From: Acinetobacter calcoaceticus | GTDB lineage: Bacteria; Pseudomonadota; Gammaproteobacteria; Pseudomonadales; Moraxellaceae | Assembly: GCF_016508255.1 (NCBI RefSeq) | Contig: NZ_JADVKT010000002.1 | Location: 620,001-684,000, forward strand | Length of the DNA: 64,000 bases | Direction of reading: 5' to 3' | Shown here: piece after piece, positions 44,838 through 53,968 of the stretch | Layout: every line of letters begins with the position of its first letter | How positions within the stretch are numbered: the first letter of the stretch is position 1 | Notes under the pieces: model-generated | Database searches by the model: none | What the model was told of the DNA's origin: nothing | The model's input: only the letters and a program-made list of their open reading frames with translations | Translations under genes and position numbers: made by a program

Positions 44838-45104
44838 ATGCTTAACAACTTTAGTGCTGAACAAGCGCGACAAAATGCTAAAAACTTTAAAATCAATCAA
44901 GAGGCCATGTTGGAAAAAATTTTAACAGGCACTGAAACTGAATCTAAGGCAGGGAAGCGAAAAGCAACTTTCTTGTTTCCTATTGATGCTGTAATTCCTG
45001 ATCACCTTACACAAGTAGAAGACGAACTTAGAGGTAGAGGCTTCAATGTATCAACTAATATTGAACACTCTGGTACTACGATAACGATAGAAATAAGCTT
45101 TTAA
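44838..45104 (+). CDS. hypothetical protein
   Basis: I do not recognise this 88-residue protein. It has a charged helical first half (FSAEQARQNAKNFKINQEAM) and a second half with alternating hydrophobics (VEDELRGRGFNVSTNIEH, TTITIEISF), suggesting an alpha/beta fold. AGAGAG precedes the ATG. It has its own terminator. Codon use is AT-rich like the neighbours. Confidence 0.7.
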   Translation: MLNNFSAEQARQNAKNFKINQEAMLEKILTGTETESKAGKRKATFLFPIDAVIPDHLTQVEDELRGRGFNVSTNIEHSGTTITIEISF

Positions 45105-45122
45105 ATATCGTTTTTCTATTAG

Positions 45123-45148
45123 ACCGCTCTTTTAAGAGCGGTATTTTA
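45123..45148 (+). terminator. rho-independent terminator of the 88-aa gene
   Basis: The stem ACCGCTCTT/AAGAGCGGT is followed by ATTTTAT. Confidence 0.85.
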
Positions 45149-45258
45149 TAGTGTATTAAAAAAGGGATCATAAATTTATTTACATTTAAACTTATGTTAA
45201 TCATGATTTTATTTGACAGGTTCTATCATCTTCTGTAGCTTTATTTTTTGAGTGGAAT

Positions 45259-45600
45259 ATGGATATGAACTTCCAAACAATACTTTTATCTTTCAAAAAT
45301 CAATCTACTGGTACAGATGCATTTAAAGATTTAAAAAATGCTTGTGAACAGTCTCTTAAAGAATCTCAAAATACAAAAGAAAAAACAGCCATCTATTTAA
45401 TCTATGGTTTTGCACGTAGTTACGTGATTTTATATGAAGATGAAGCAGTAACATCTGAATTTGCTAACACATCTAAGACTAAGCTCGTAGGCTACATGGA
45501 ATGCCTCAATGAAGTTCTGTTAAGCCAAGATGATAGCGCTATTTTGAATGCTCTAAATCAAGTAAGCGATGACTATATAAAGAGTTCACGAGTCTTCTAA
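45259..45600 (+). CDS. hypothetical protein
   Basis: I do not recognise this 113-residue acidic, helical protein. Features are FKDLKNACEQSLKES, a possible hydrophobic core YLIYGFARSYVILYEDE, and no signal peptide. A GAGTGGA-like site precedes the ATG, and a second ATG two codons later is possible. It is convergent with the 54-aa gene, sharing a bidirectional terminator. Confidence 0.7.
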   Translation: MDMNFQTILLSFKNQSTGTDAFKDLKNACEQSLKESQNTKEKTAIYLIYGFARSYVILYEDEAVTSEFANTSKTKLVGYMECLNEVLLSQDDSAILNALNQVSDDYIKSSRVF

Positions 45601-45623
45601 ATATCACTCATTATTTTGATAAA

Positions 45624-45655
45624 AATACTTCTTTAGCCCAAGCTAAAGAAGTATT
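45624..45655. terminator. bidirectional terminator
   Basis: A perfect 14-bp inverted repeat, AATACTTCTTTAGC/GCTAAAGAAGTATT, with a 4-nt loop. A T-run follows on the minus strand. It lies between two convergent small genes. Confidence 0.88.
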
Positions 45656-45666
45656 CAAAGCGTGTA

Positions 45667-45831
45667 TTAATGAGACTTTTTCTTACCACCACCATCTTGT
45701 TTATTGACAGTAGACCAAGCAATACGTTCAGCCTCTTCTTGAGAGTGACCTCTGTCTACTTCACTCTCAAGAATATGTTTAGCCTGACGTTTTTGCTTTG
45801 CTGTGTAAGCTGTTTTATCACCGCGAGGCAT
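45667..45831 (-). CDS. 54-aa basic protein resembling 'plasmid stabilization'-labelled small proteins
   Basis: A 54-residue gene reads MPRGDKTAYTAKQKRQAKHI at its start, then GHSQEEAERIAWSTVNKQ and a Gly/Lys-rich tail. GGAGGA lies about 6 nt upstream of the ATG. The pattern MPRGDK...KQKR.A.HI...G.....AE..AW.TVNK..GGG..K recurs in small proteobacterial proteins often labelled plasmid stabilization protein, a label without clear functional proof. It ends at the bidirectional terminator. It is easily missed because of its length. Confidence 0.85.
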   Translation of the reverse strand: MPRGDKTAYTAKQKRQAKHILESEVDRGHSQEEAERIAWSTVNKQDGGGKKKSH

Positions 45832-46300
45832 AAGTTCATCCTCCACATCTATTATTAAGATACTTATTATTGAAACATTTTGAGAATTTAAACCAGTTAA
45901 GTAATGTCTGCTAATGTGTATTAGTGGTTAGAAGTTTTAGTTAAATGTGAATTTTAAAAAGTAATCGCTAACTTGAATGTGATAAATTTCATAGTACTAA
46001 AGAGTAAAAGTATTTAAACAGATCACAGAAAGTACTCAGTAATAAACGATTTCTTATTTTTTTCTAAAATTATTTTTATTTTACTAAAATGAATAATTAT
46101 ATTTAATGTTTAAAATCAAATGCTTGTTGGTTTTTTATAAAAGCTAACTTTTGTGTAGAACAAAGTTATTATCGACCTTAATCAATGTTGTAGGTTAATA
46201 TTTCCCTAGAATTAAAAAAACGACTGATGCGTAAACAAACCTGCGTGTGTGAGTCGTTTTTTTTCATGTATGCTGTCCTTAGTTCAAGAGTTGATTTGAA
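45832..46300. other. AT-rich spacer before ycgL
   Basis: About 470 bp with no supported gene. It holds the divergent promoter region of the 54-aa gene and a bidirectional hairpin (46214-46264) close to ycgL. Confidence 0.5.
46214..46264. terminator. long-loop bidirectional hairpin upstream of ycgL
   Basis: AAAAAAACGACT pairs with AGTCGTTTTTTT across a 26-nt loop, with A/T runs on both sides. It lies 37 nt before ycgL and follows no plus-strand gene, so it could end an unseen transcript or act as a leader attenuator. Confidence 0.5.
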
Positions 46301-46606
46301 ATGTACTGTGATATTTATAGATCGAGCAAAAAAGATGAAATGTACATGTATATTGCTCGTCCAAACTATCCTGACGACGCGGAACAAGCTGATCCGTTTG
46401 AAAAAGTTCCTGAAGCTGTTATACAAGCGTTTGGTCGTGCAACGTTTGTCATGCATTTAGAATTAGCTCCAACACGTAAATTGGCGCGTGCTAATGTTTT
46501 ACATGTTTTAGACTCATTACAAACAAAAGGTTTCTTTATTCAGATGCCACCAGAAGGGTTAATTAACCCAAATGCGGTTGAACCAGAGGGCTTACGTGGT
46601 GCGTGA
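46301..46606 (+). CDS. ycgL: YcgL domain-containing protein
   Basis: This 101-residue protein is of the YcgL family ([18 protein letters not shown], then [19 protein letters not shown], and [16 protein letters not shown]). Structures of relatives show a small alpha/beta fold. A role next to RNase D is suggested by common rnd-ycgL clustering but not proven. The membrane-protein gene follows 16 nt downstream. Confidence 0.9.
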   Translation: MYCDIYRSSKKDEMYMYIARPNYPDDAEQADPFEKVPEAVIQAFGRATFVMHLELAPTRKLARANVLHVLDSLQTKGFFIQMPPEGLINPNAVEPEGLRGA

Positions 46607-46622
46607 AAATCAAACTGGAATA

Positions 46623-46985
46623 ATGAATCAATTATTCTCTTTTTTGGATGTTATTCCTGAAGATGCTATTGCTTTAACAGCTTATGGAATAGGCGCTATT
46701 ATTGCTTTATGGTGTTGGTGGCGATTGATGCGCCGTCTTCCTACAACTTTTGGTGCAATTAGTTGGCTTATTGCATTTGCTGTTTTAGTTACACCAACAG
46801 TGTCTGAAGGGCCGAATGCATCGGTAGCACCTGCTATTTTTGGACTACTTTTTGGTGTTTTAACCAAAGATAGTCCTCTGATTTGGTCAAATTTATCTTT
46901 AATTCTGTTTGTAGTTGGTCTAGGTTTAGTTGTTGGCTATTTTTGGTCAAAATATTCAACAAGCAAAAGCATGCGTTCCATCTAA
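46623..46985 (+). CDS. hypothetical membrane protein
   Basis: This 120-residue protein has about four hydrophobic segments (IALTAYGIGAIIALWCWWRL, TFGAISWLIAFAVLVTP, VAPAIFGLLFGVL, LILFVVGLGLVVGYFW). The start at 46623 is preferred, with TGGAA just upstream; a longer frame would overlap ycgL. It precedes the MoxR gene by 29 nt and could be in the same transcript. Not recognised as a named family. Confidence 0.75.
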   Translation: MNQLFSFLDVIPEDAIALTAYGIGAIIALWCWWRLMRRLPTTFGAISWLIAFAVLVTPTVSEGPNASVAPAIFGLLFGVLTKDSPLIWSNLSLILFVVGLGLVVGYFWSKYSTSKSMRSI

Positions 46986-47014
46986 CCATTGAAATAGAAA
47001 AATAAGGTCTTTAC

Positions 47015-47866
47015 ATGTCTGCTGATACCCAACATTTTACTGGTACAGATCAATATATTGCGACTGACAGTCTTAAGCTCGCTGTAAAAGCAGCTCGTGC
47101 TTTACAAAAACCTTTGCTGGTTAAAGGTGAACCTGGTACGGGCAAAACTTTACTTGCTGAACAAGTAGCACAAAGCTTGGGTTTAAAACTCATTACTTGG
47201 CATATCAAATCGACAACCAAAGCACAGCAAGGGTTGTATGAATATGATGCTGTTTCTCGTTTACGAGACAGTCAGCTGGGTGATGATCGCGTTTACGATA
47301 TTAAGAACTATATTAAACCCGGTAAATTGTGGGAAGCTTTCATAAGTGAAGAGCGTTGTGTCTTGCTAATTGATGAAATTGACAAAGCCGATATCGAGTT
47401 TCCAAATGATCTGTTGCATGAACTCGATAAAATGTCTTTCTATGTTTATGAAACGAGTGAGACAATTACGGCAACACAACGCCCAATCGTAATTATTACT
47501 TCGAATAATGAAAAAGAGTTACCAGATGCTTTCTTGCGTCGTTGTTTCTTTCATTATATTGAGTTCCCAGATGAAGTGACCATGCGAGAGATTATCGATG
47601 TTCATTTCCCGAATATTTCTGCAACACTCGTCAACGAAGCTTTACAGGTTTTCTTTAAATTACGCGAAATCCCTAATTTGAAGAAACCACCCTCAACGTC
47701 TGAGTTAATTGATTGGTTAAGCTTGCTCATGGCAGATGATATGCCTGAAGATGTATTACGCAATCGAGATACATCTAAAGCTATTCCACCTTTATATGGT
47801 GCGCTGATCAAAAACGAGCAGGATGTACAACTCCTCGAACGTTTGGCTTTCATGTCTCGACGTTAA
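47015..47866 (+). CDS. MoxR-family AAA+ ATPase
   Basis: This 283-residue AAA+ ATPase has Walker A GEPGTGKTLL near residue 39, Walker B CVLLIDEIDKAD near residue 120, a sensor-1 VIITSNNEKELPDAFLRRCF and the MoxR C-terminal helical part. MoxR proteins act as chaperones that insert cofactors or assemble complexes with VWA partners. The VWA gene follows after 15 nt, so the two most likely act together. Confidence 0.93.
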   Translation: MSADTQHFTGTDQYIATDSLKLAVKAARALQKPLLVKGEPGTGKTLLAEQVAQSLGLKLITWHIKSTTKAQQGLYEYDAVSRLRDSQLGDDRVYDIKNYIKPGKLWEAFISEERCVLLIDEIDKADIEFPNDLLHELDKMSFYVYETSETITATQRPIVIITSNNEKELPDAFLRRCFFHYIEFPDEVTMREIIDVHFPNISATLVNEALQVFFKLREIPNLKKPPSTSELIDWLSLLMADDMPEDVLRNRDTSKAIPPLYGALIKNEQDVQLLERLAFMSRR

Positions 47867-47881
47867 AGGAGGGAATAACCC

Positions 47882-49069
47882 ATGTTTGTGCGGTTATTTT
47901 ACACCTTACGTAAATACGGTGTTCCAGTTACAACTCGTGAACTTATTGACTTAAACCGTGCAGTAAGTGAAGGTTTGGTTTTTGCTGATCAAGAAGAGTT
48001 CTATCAACTTGCTAAAACTATTTTAGTTAAAGATGAACGATTTTTTGACAAGTTTGACCGCGCCATAAAGGACTACTTTGATGGTATCGAAACCTTTGAT
48101 CTGGATGAGTTACTCAAGCAAGTTCATAAACTTCCAAAAGATTGGTTTGATTTAGAACTTCTAGAAAAGCATTTAACGCCGGAACAACGGGCAGAACTCC
48201 AAAAAGCAGGTTCCTTAGAAGAACTGATGAAAATGCTGGAAGAGCGGTTACGCGAACAGCATAAAAAACATCAGGGTGGTAACCGCATGGTTGGCACAGG
48301 TGGAACCTCACCTTTTGGGGCCTTTGGGGATCATCCTGAAGGAGTAAGAATTGGTGGGCCAGGGCGTAAACGTTCGGCAGTAAAAGTATGGGAACAGCGT
48401 AAATATCAAAATCTAGATGATGACCAAGTTCTTGGTACACGTCAGATGCAAATTGCTTTGCGCCGTTTGCGTAAATTTGCGCGCCAAGGTGCTGCTGAAG
48501 AGTTGGATGTTGACGGTACAATCCGTGAAACAGCCAAGCAAGGTATTCTTGATGTTCAAATGGTACCTGAGCGTCGAAATCGAATAAAAGTACTGATGTT
48601 ATTCGATGTAGGCGGTTCTATGGATGCGCATATTGCCCAATGTGAAAAACTCTTTAGTGCGGCTAAAAGCGAGTTTAAAACACTTGAGTATTTTTATTTC
48701 CATAACTGTCTCTATGACTATGTTTGGAAAGATAATCATCGCCGCACAGCCACGCGTATGAATACATGGGATCTGTTTCACACCTATGGCCGCGACTATC
48801 GTGTAATTGTAGTCGGTGATGCCAGTATGGCACCTTATGAATTGAAATCGGTAGGTGGTTCGGTTGAATATATGAATGATGAGACAGGTGAGGTTTGGTT
48901 ACGCCGCTTGCGTCAGCATTTTGACAAAACCGCATGGTTAAATCCAGAGACCGAAGGATATTGGCATTACACTCAAACCATTGGCGGGATTAAGGAAATT
49001 TTTGAAAATCATATGTATCCAATGACGCTAAAGGGCATTGAAGATATGACTCGCTACCTTTCTAGATAA
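47882..49069 (+). CDS. VWA-domain CoxE-like protein, MoxR partner
   Basis: This 395-residue protein has a helical N-terminal half ([20 protein letters not shown]), a basic middle with a Gly-rich linker (about residues 125-165) and a C-terminal von Willebrand A domain from about residue 235. The MIDAS motif reads DVGGSMD rather than the classical DxSxS. A later [20 protein letters not shown] segment carries the other metal ligands. Coupled to the MoxR ATPase gene; the client complex is unknown. Confidence 0.9.
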   Translation: MFVRLFYTLRKYGVPVTTRELIDLNRAVSEGLVFADQEEFYQLAKTILVKDERFFDKFDRAIKDYFDGIETFDLDELLKQVHKLPKDWFDLELLEKHLTPEQRAELQKAGSLEELMKMLEERLREQHKKHQGGNRMVGTGGTSPFGAFGDHPEGVRIGGPGRKRSAVKVWEQRKYQNLDDDQVLGTRQMQIALRRLRKFARQGAAEELDVDGTIRETAKQGILDVQMVPERRNRIKVLMLFDVGGSMDAHIAQCEKLFSAAKSEFKTLEYFYFHNCLYDYVWKDNHRRTATRMNTWDLFHTYGRDYRVIVVGDASMAPYELKSVGGSVEYMNDETGEVWLRRLRQHFDKTAWLNPETEGYWHYTQTIGGIKEIFENHMYPMTLKGIEDMTRYLSR

Positions 49070-49106
49070 GCTTAATAACTTTAATAATTTAAAAAAGAGG
49101 GATGAT

Positions 49107-50312
49107 ATGCAACATCAAATTAACGGTATTGCTTTGCCGAATGAACAAGGATTTTTTGGTGAATATGGTGGACAGTTCATTCCTCCGCATTTAAAAGAGG
49201 CAATGGATGAAATTAATGTTGCTTATGAAGAAATTCGTCACACCCCTGAATTTCAAAATGAATTGAACGATCTTTTTGTGAATTATGTTGGCCGTCCAAG
49301 TCCTTTATTTCATGCCAAACGCCTTTCAGATCAATTAGGCGGTGCGCAAATTTATTTAAAACGTGAAGACTTAAACCACACAGGTGCCCATAAAATTAAT
49401 CACTGCTTAGGTGAAGCTTTACTTGCTAAATATATGGGCAAAAAGAAAGTTATTGCTGAAACAGGTGCTGGTCAGCATGGGGTTGCTTTGGCAACAGCTT
49501 GTGCATTAGTCGGTATCCCTTGTGAAATTCACATGGGACAAGTAGATATTGAAAAAGAACATCCCAATGTGGTCAAAATGAAAATTTTGGGCGCTCATTT
49601 GGTAGCAGTAACTTGTGGTACAGCAACACTAAAAGATGCGGTAGATAGTGCATTTGAAGAATATTTAAAAGATCCAAAAAACTTTATATATGCGATTGGT
49701 TCTGTGGTTGGACCACATCCATTTCCTAAAATGGTTCGTGATTTTCAATCAATAATTGGCAATGAAATTAAAGAGCAAACACATCATCGCTTTGGTAAAA
49801 ATCCAGATTATGTTGTGGCATGTGTAGGCGGTGGTTCAAATGCAATCGGTGCTTTTACAGCATTTTTAAATGATTCAGATGTAAAGCTCGTAGGCGTTGA
49901 ACCGGCTGGGCATGGTTTAGACACTAATATGCATTCGGCAACACTAACTTTAGGTAAACCAAGTCAAATTCATGGTATGGCGTGTTATGTGCTTGAAAAT
50001 GAAGCAGGTGAACCTTTACCGGTGCATTCTATTGCTTCGGGGCTAGACTATCCGGGTGTTGGCCCACAACACAGTTTTTTAAAAGATTTAGGTCGTGTTG
50101 AATATAGCACTGCAACTGACCAAGAGTGCTTAGATGCTTTTATGACACTTTCTCGTGTTGAAGGTATTGTTCCTGCGCTTGAAAGTTCGCATGCAGTTGC
50201 ATGGGCAATTCGTGAAGCGCCCCAATTGGCTAAAGAAACCATGATCGTGGTGAATCTATCGGGTCGTGGAGATAAAGATTCTGATTACGTTGCCGAAAAA
50301 CTTAAGCTTTAA
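49107..50312 (+). CDS. trpB: tryptophan synthase beta-subunit-like protein
   Basis: This 401-residue PLP enzyme makes tryptophan from indole and serine in the TrpB family. The PLP Lys lies in [14 protein letters not shown], with [15 protein letters not shown], the phosphate-binding GGGSNAIG and [10 protein letters not shown]. The stretch [20 protein letters not shown], which aligns with the TrpA-contacting COMM domain, differs from the usual AEDVERQ-NVFRMRLLGA. No trpA or trpF is beside it. It may be a secondary, standalone TrpB copy. Confidence 0.88.
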   Translation: MQHQINGIALPNEQGFFGEYGGQFIPPHLKEAMDEINVAYEEIRHTPEFQNELNDLFVNYVGRPSPLFHAKRLSDQLGGAQIYLKREDLNHTGAHKINHCLGEALLAKYMGKKKVIAETGAGQHGVALATACALVGIPCEIHMGQVDIEKEHPNVVKMKILGAHLVAVTCGTATLKDAVDSAFEEYLKDPKNFIYAIGSVVGPHPFPKMVRDFQSIIGNEIKEQTHHRFGKNPDYVVACVGGGSNAIGAFTAFLNDSDVKLVGVEPAGHGLDTNMHSATLTLGKPSQIHGMACYVLENEAGEPLPVHSIASGLDYPGVGPQHSFLKDLGRVEYSTATDQECLDAFMTLSRVEGIVPALESSHAVAWAIREAPQLAKETMIVVNLSGRGDKDSDYVAEKLKL

Positions 50313-50328
50313 AATTAATTAATCTCTT

Positions 50329-50361
50329 AAAGCGGCCAGTACTCCTAAAGGCCGCTTTTTT
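50329..50361 (+). terminator. rho-independent terminator of trpB
   Basis: The 9-bp stem AAAGCGGCC/GGCCGCTTT with a 12-nt loop and a T-run lies 16 nt after the stop. Confidence 0.9.
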
Positions 50362-50477
50362 ATTTCAAAAATATTATCTTTTCTTTTATTAAAAGTTCAT
50401 CATTTCTTAATTAAAACAAAGTATTCTGATTTTTAGTGAAGGATTGTTAGAGATTCACTTGTAAAACTCTGGTTCAC

Positions 50478-50497
50478 AAGGCAAAGCGTTGCTTTGC
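50478..50497. other. short hairpin upstream of prmB
   Basis: GCAAAGC-GTT-GCTTTGC forms a perfect small stem about 57 bp before the prmB start. It has no T-run; it may be an RNA leader hairpin. Confidence 0.3.
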
Positions 50498-50553
50498 TTT
50501 ACCTCACTCAGTAGAATAGTCACTTTGCAAAATTTGCCTTTGGAGACGCCTAA

Positions 50554-51558
50554 GTGGAGCGACCGACGATTAGCCCTGAAAATTTACAGGAAGCAGCTGA
50601 AAATTTATCGACAATTCGAGATTTTATTCGTTTTGGGGTATCAGCATTACGTCAACATGATGCACATTTAGGACAAGGTACTGAAGATTATTTTGCAGAA
50701 AGCTCTGCATTAGTTTTACAAACCTTATCTCTTGAATGGTCAGCAGACGCAGAAATTCTAGATGCGAAGTTATTACCAAGCGAGAAAGCAGAATTCTTAA
50801 GCTTATTGGAACGTCGTATCAATGACCGTATTCCAACATCTTATTTATTAAACCTTGCGTATTTCTTTAATAAACCATTCTATGTAGATGAGCGTGTACT
50901 GATTCCACGTTCACCAATTGCAGAATTAATTGAGCAACGTTTTGCACCATATTGTTTAGATGAAAATGGTCAAATGCGCGAAGCGCTTAATAACCTACCA
51001 GAAAATGCAAAGCCTAAGACCCCACAGCGTATTTTAGATATGTGTACAGGTTCAGGTTGTATTGCAGTTGCTTTGGCTTATGCTTATCCAGATGCTGAAA
51101 TAGATGCAACTGACATCTCTAAAGAAGCTTTAGAAGTTGCTTCAATTAATACTGAACACCACAATAAGCAATATCAAGTTGCATTGCTTGAATCGGATCT
51201 ATTTGCCAAGATTCCAGCTGAAAACCAGTATGATTTGATTGTAAGTAATCCACCGTACGTCGATGCTGAAGATATGGCTGACTTACCGGAAGAGTTTTTA
51301 CATGAACCTGAACTTGCATTGGCCGCAGGTCAAGATGGTTTAGACTTAGTTCGTAAAATGCTTGCACAAGCGACAGATTACTTAACTGAAGATGGTCTTA
51401 TTGTCATTGAAGTTGGTAATTCTGAATGGTCAATGCGTCAGAACTTTAATACGATTGATTTCAACTGGCTCACTTTCCAAAAAGGTGGTTCAGGTATTTT
51501 TGCTTTGACTGCTGAACAATGTCGCCGTTATAGAAAACTATTTGAAGAGCAAATATAA
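50554..51558 (+). CDS. prmB: 50S ribosomal protein L3 N5-glutamine methyltransferase
   Basis: PrmB methylates a Gln of ribosomal protein L3 using S-adenosylmethionine. The 334-residue protein has a helical N-terminal domain and the class I fold with ILDMCTGSGCIAVALAYA and the Gln-methyltransferase signature NPPYVDAEDM. The GTG start suits its length. aroC follows after 12 nt with a strong AAGGAG site, and the prmB-aroC order is common. Confidence 0.94.
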   Translation: MERPTISPENLQEAAENLSTIRDFIRFGVSALRQHDAHLGQGTEDYFAESSALVLQTLSLEWSADAEILDAKLLPSEKAEFLSLLERRINDRIPTSYLLNLAYFFNKPFYVDERVLIPRSPIAELIEQRFAPYCLDENGQMREALNNLPENAKPKTPQRILDMCTGSGCIAVALAYAYPDAEIDATDISKEALEVASINTEHHNKQYQVALLESDLFAKIPAENQYDLIVSNPPYVDAEDMADLPEEFLHEPELALAAGQDGLDLVRKMLAQATDYLTEDGLIVIEVGNSEWSMRQNFNTIDFNWLTFQKGGSGIFALTAEQCRRYRKLFEEQI

Positions 51559-51570
51559 GGAGTTGGGCAT

Positions 51571-52662
51571 ATGGCAGGGAATAGTATTGGGCAACTCTTT
51601 CGTGTAACTACTTGTGGTGAGTCTCATGGCGTTGGCTTAATGGCAATTGTTGATGGCGTGCCACCGGGCCTTGAGTTATCTGAAGAAGACTTGCAAAAAG
51701 ATCTTGACCGTCGTAAACCGGGCACTTCTAAGTTTGCAACTCAACGTAAAGAGCCTGATCAGGTTAAAATCATTTCGGGTGTTTTTGAAGGTAAAACGAC
51801 AGGTACGCCAATTGGTTTACTGATTGAGAATACTGATCAGAAATCAAAAGATTATGGCAATATTGCCCAAACTTTTAGACCTGGCCATGCCGACTATACA
51901 TATACGCAAAAATACGGTTTCCGTGACTATCGTGGCGGGGGCCGTTCAAGTGCTCGTGAAACTGCTATGCGTGTTGCAGCAGGGGCAATTGCGAAAAAAT
52001 ATTTAGCAGAAAAATTTGGCGTCTTGATTCGTGGTCATGTTACCCAAATTGGTAATGAAATTGCCGAAAAACTGGATTGGAATGAAGTTCCGAATAATCC
52101 ATTTTTCTGTGGCGATGTAGATGCTGTTTCACGTTTTGAAGCTTTGGTGACTTCTTTACGCGAACAGGGAACAAGCTGCGGCGCAAAGCTAGAAATTTTA
52201 GCTGAAAAAGTTCCTGTAGGCTGGGGTGAACCTGTTTTTGATCGTTTAGATGCTGACATTGCTCATGCTATGATGAGCATTAATGCAGTTAAAGGTGTTG
52301 AAATTGGCGATGGTTTTGCAGTTGCTGGACAGTTTGGTCATGAAACTCGTGATGAATTGACCAGTAATGGCTTTTTAGCGAATCATGCAGGCGGAATTTT
52401 GGGTGGTATCTCAAGTGGCCAGACCATTCGAGTTGCTATTGCATTAAAACCTACCGCAAGCATCACGACACCTGGTAAAACGATTGATTTAAATCGTCAA
52501 GATACAGATGTGTTGACTAAAGGACGCCATGATCCATGCGTCGGTGTACGTGCGACACCGATTGCTGAAGCAATGTTAGCAATTGTTTTAATGGACCATT
52601 TTTTACGTCATCGTGCTCAAAATGCAGATGTTGTTCCACCATTTGCTGCAATTGAACCATAA
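51571..52662 (+). CDS. aroC: chorismate synthase
   Basis: AroC converts EPSP to chorismate, using reduced FMN. The 363-residue protein has the family signatures [18 protein letters not shown] near the start, [23 protein letters not shown] and GGISSGQTI, plus [17 protein letters not shown] near the end. AAGGAG lies 9 nt before the ATG. It has its own terminator. Confidence 0.97.
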   Translation: MAGNSIGQLFRVTTCGESHGVGLMAIVDGVPPGLELSEEDLQKDLDRRKPGTSKFATQRKEPDQVKIISGVFEGKTTGTPIGLLIENTDQKSKDYGNIAQTFRPGHADYTYTQKYGFRDYRGGGRSSARETAMRVAAGAIAKKYLAEKFGVLIRGHVTQIGNEIAEKLDWNEVPNNPFFCGDVDAVSRFEALVTSLREQGTSCGAKLEILAEKVPVGWGEPVFDRLDADIAHAMMSINAVKGVEIGDGFAVAGQFGHETRDELTSNGFLANHAGGILGGISSGQTIRVAIALKPTASITTPGKTIDLNRQDTDVLTKGRHDPCVGVRATPIAEAMLAIVLMDHFLRHRAQNADVVPPFAAIEP

Positions 52663-52991
52663 TCATAATTTTTGACTATGTTAATTAAAACTCCATATTT
52701 AATTTAAATATGGGGTTTTAATTTTTTATTATATTGAGTTTGATTAAATTTTAAATTATTTCCTTGTTTTATAATATTTATATAAATATAATGTTGTGCA
52801 ATTTATTTTTGAATATATTCATCTGTAGATGTTGGTAATTAAATATTGGTAATTTTTACTCACCAGATATTTATATTTATCACTCAAAGTTAATTTACTC
52901 AAATTGTTTTTATATAAGTTTATTACAGATTTAAATTTTATTACTTTAAACTAAGAATTTTAAAGTCATCATTGAAATTGGGGAAATATCA
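52663..52991. other. AT-rich spacer after aroC
   Basis: About 329 bp. It opens with the aroC terminator and continues with very AT-rich sequence that presumably holds the promoter of the next gene. I see no gene or repeat in it. Confidence 0.5.
52687..52728 (+). terminator. rho-independent terminator of aroC
   Basis: A long AT-rich stem (AAAACTCCATATTTAA with one G-T pair) is followed by ATTTTTTATT. Confidence 0.8.
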
Positions 52992-53717
52992 ATGAATCAA
53001 AGTACATATAGAATTGGCTGTATGTCAAAAGATAGGCTATTGCCTAAAAATTTAGAGGCAATGATAAAAGTTATTCATGACTTATCTTTATCATCTCATC
53101 TTTTGGGGAGTTGGATATATAGTGAAGATAATCCAGATATACATATTATTGATTTAGATAGTGGTTATACCAATATACTTATTCCTAGAAAAATTAAGAT
53201 TGTATTAAGTAATAACCCTGAGCTTTTAAAAGGTTATCAGTATGGTTTAAAGAGGCCAATAAGATATCAGGAGCTTTTGAATATTTTGCAAGAGGTTGAG
53301 AAGAATGAATATTTTAAAATAAGTCACCAACAACGTATAATAAATAATGAAAATATAGTGTCTACAGATCATTTAGAGACAAAAATTCTTTATAAGCTTG
53401 TTTGTTATCCAAACTTTAAAAATATTCATGCAGAACAAATTGTTAATGTCACTCGGGTTTGTGCTTTGCTATCAATTGAATCAAAAACAGCCCAAGAAAT
53501 TAAAAGATTTTTGAATTTATCTATTGATGAAATACAAAAAATTATAGAAATAATTAAAAATGAAGCTTATCCAAATTATGAAACAATACATGAAAATATT
53601 GTTTCGATTTTACCATTTTCAAATGAAACCATTTCTACCGCACCTCAAAGAATAGAACAAAATTCATTATCTTACTTTTTAATTAAATTCTGGAAAAAGT
53701 TGAAAGGTGAGCTTTAA
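52992..53717 (+). CDS. hypothetical protein, possible pseudo-receiver
   Basis: I do not recognise this 241-residue protein. The segment IKIVLSNNPELLKGYQYGLKRP followed by IRYQELLNILQEVE looks like the last part of a response-regulator receiver domain, with Lys-Arg-Pro in place of Lys-Pro. A clear phospho-acceptor is not obvious. The C-terminal part is helical (VCALLSIESKTAQEIKRFLN) and may bind DNA or a partner. It is more AT-rich than its neighbours. GGGGAAAT precedes the ATG. Confidence 0.75.
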   Translation: MNQSTYRIGCMSKDRLLPKNLEAMIKVIHDLSLSSHLLGSWIYSEDNPDIHIIDLDSGYTNILIPRKIKIVLSNNPELLKGYQYGLKRPIRYQELLNILQEVEKNEYFKISHQQRIINNENIVSTDHLETKILYKLVCYPNFKNIHAEQIVNVTRVCALLSIESKTAQEIKRFLNLSIDEIQKIIEIIKNEAYPNYETIHENIVSILPFSNETISTAPQRIEQNSLSYFLIKFWKKLKGEL

Positions 53718-53968
53718 TGAACTGGAATTTTTATATTAAATTGGCTGGAGCTAGTAATTTCCATTAGCTAAATAAAGATGGCTAAACTTATAATATAATT
53801 TATTAAGTTTATATAAGTCACTTTTTAATAGATTGTTTAATCTTAAATAAAAGAGGCTGTTCGCACGTACTCGTTCTAAATTATATCTTAGCTTTACCAT
53901 GGATGGAAAAGCTAATTACTTCTTTCTATTCATTTTAATTGGAAAAGGGCCTATAACAGTCTGAGTGC

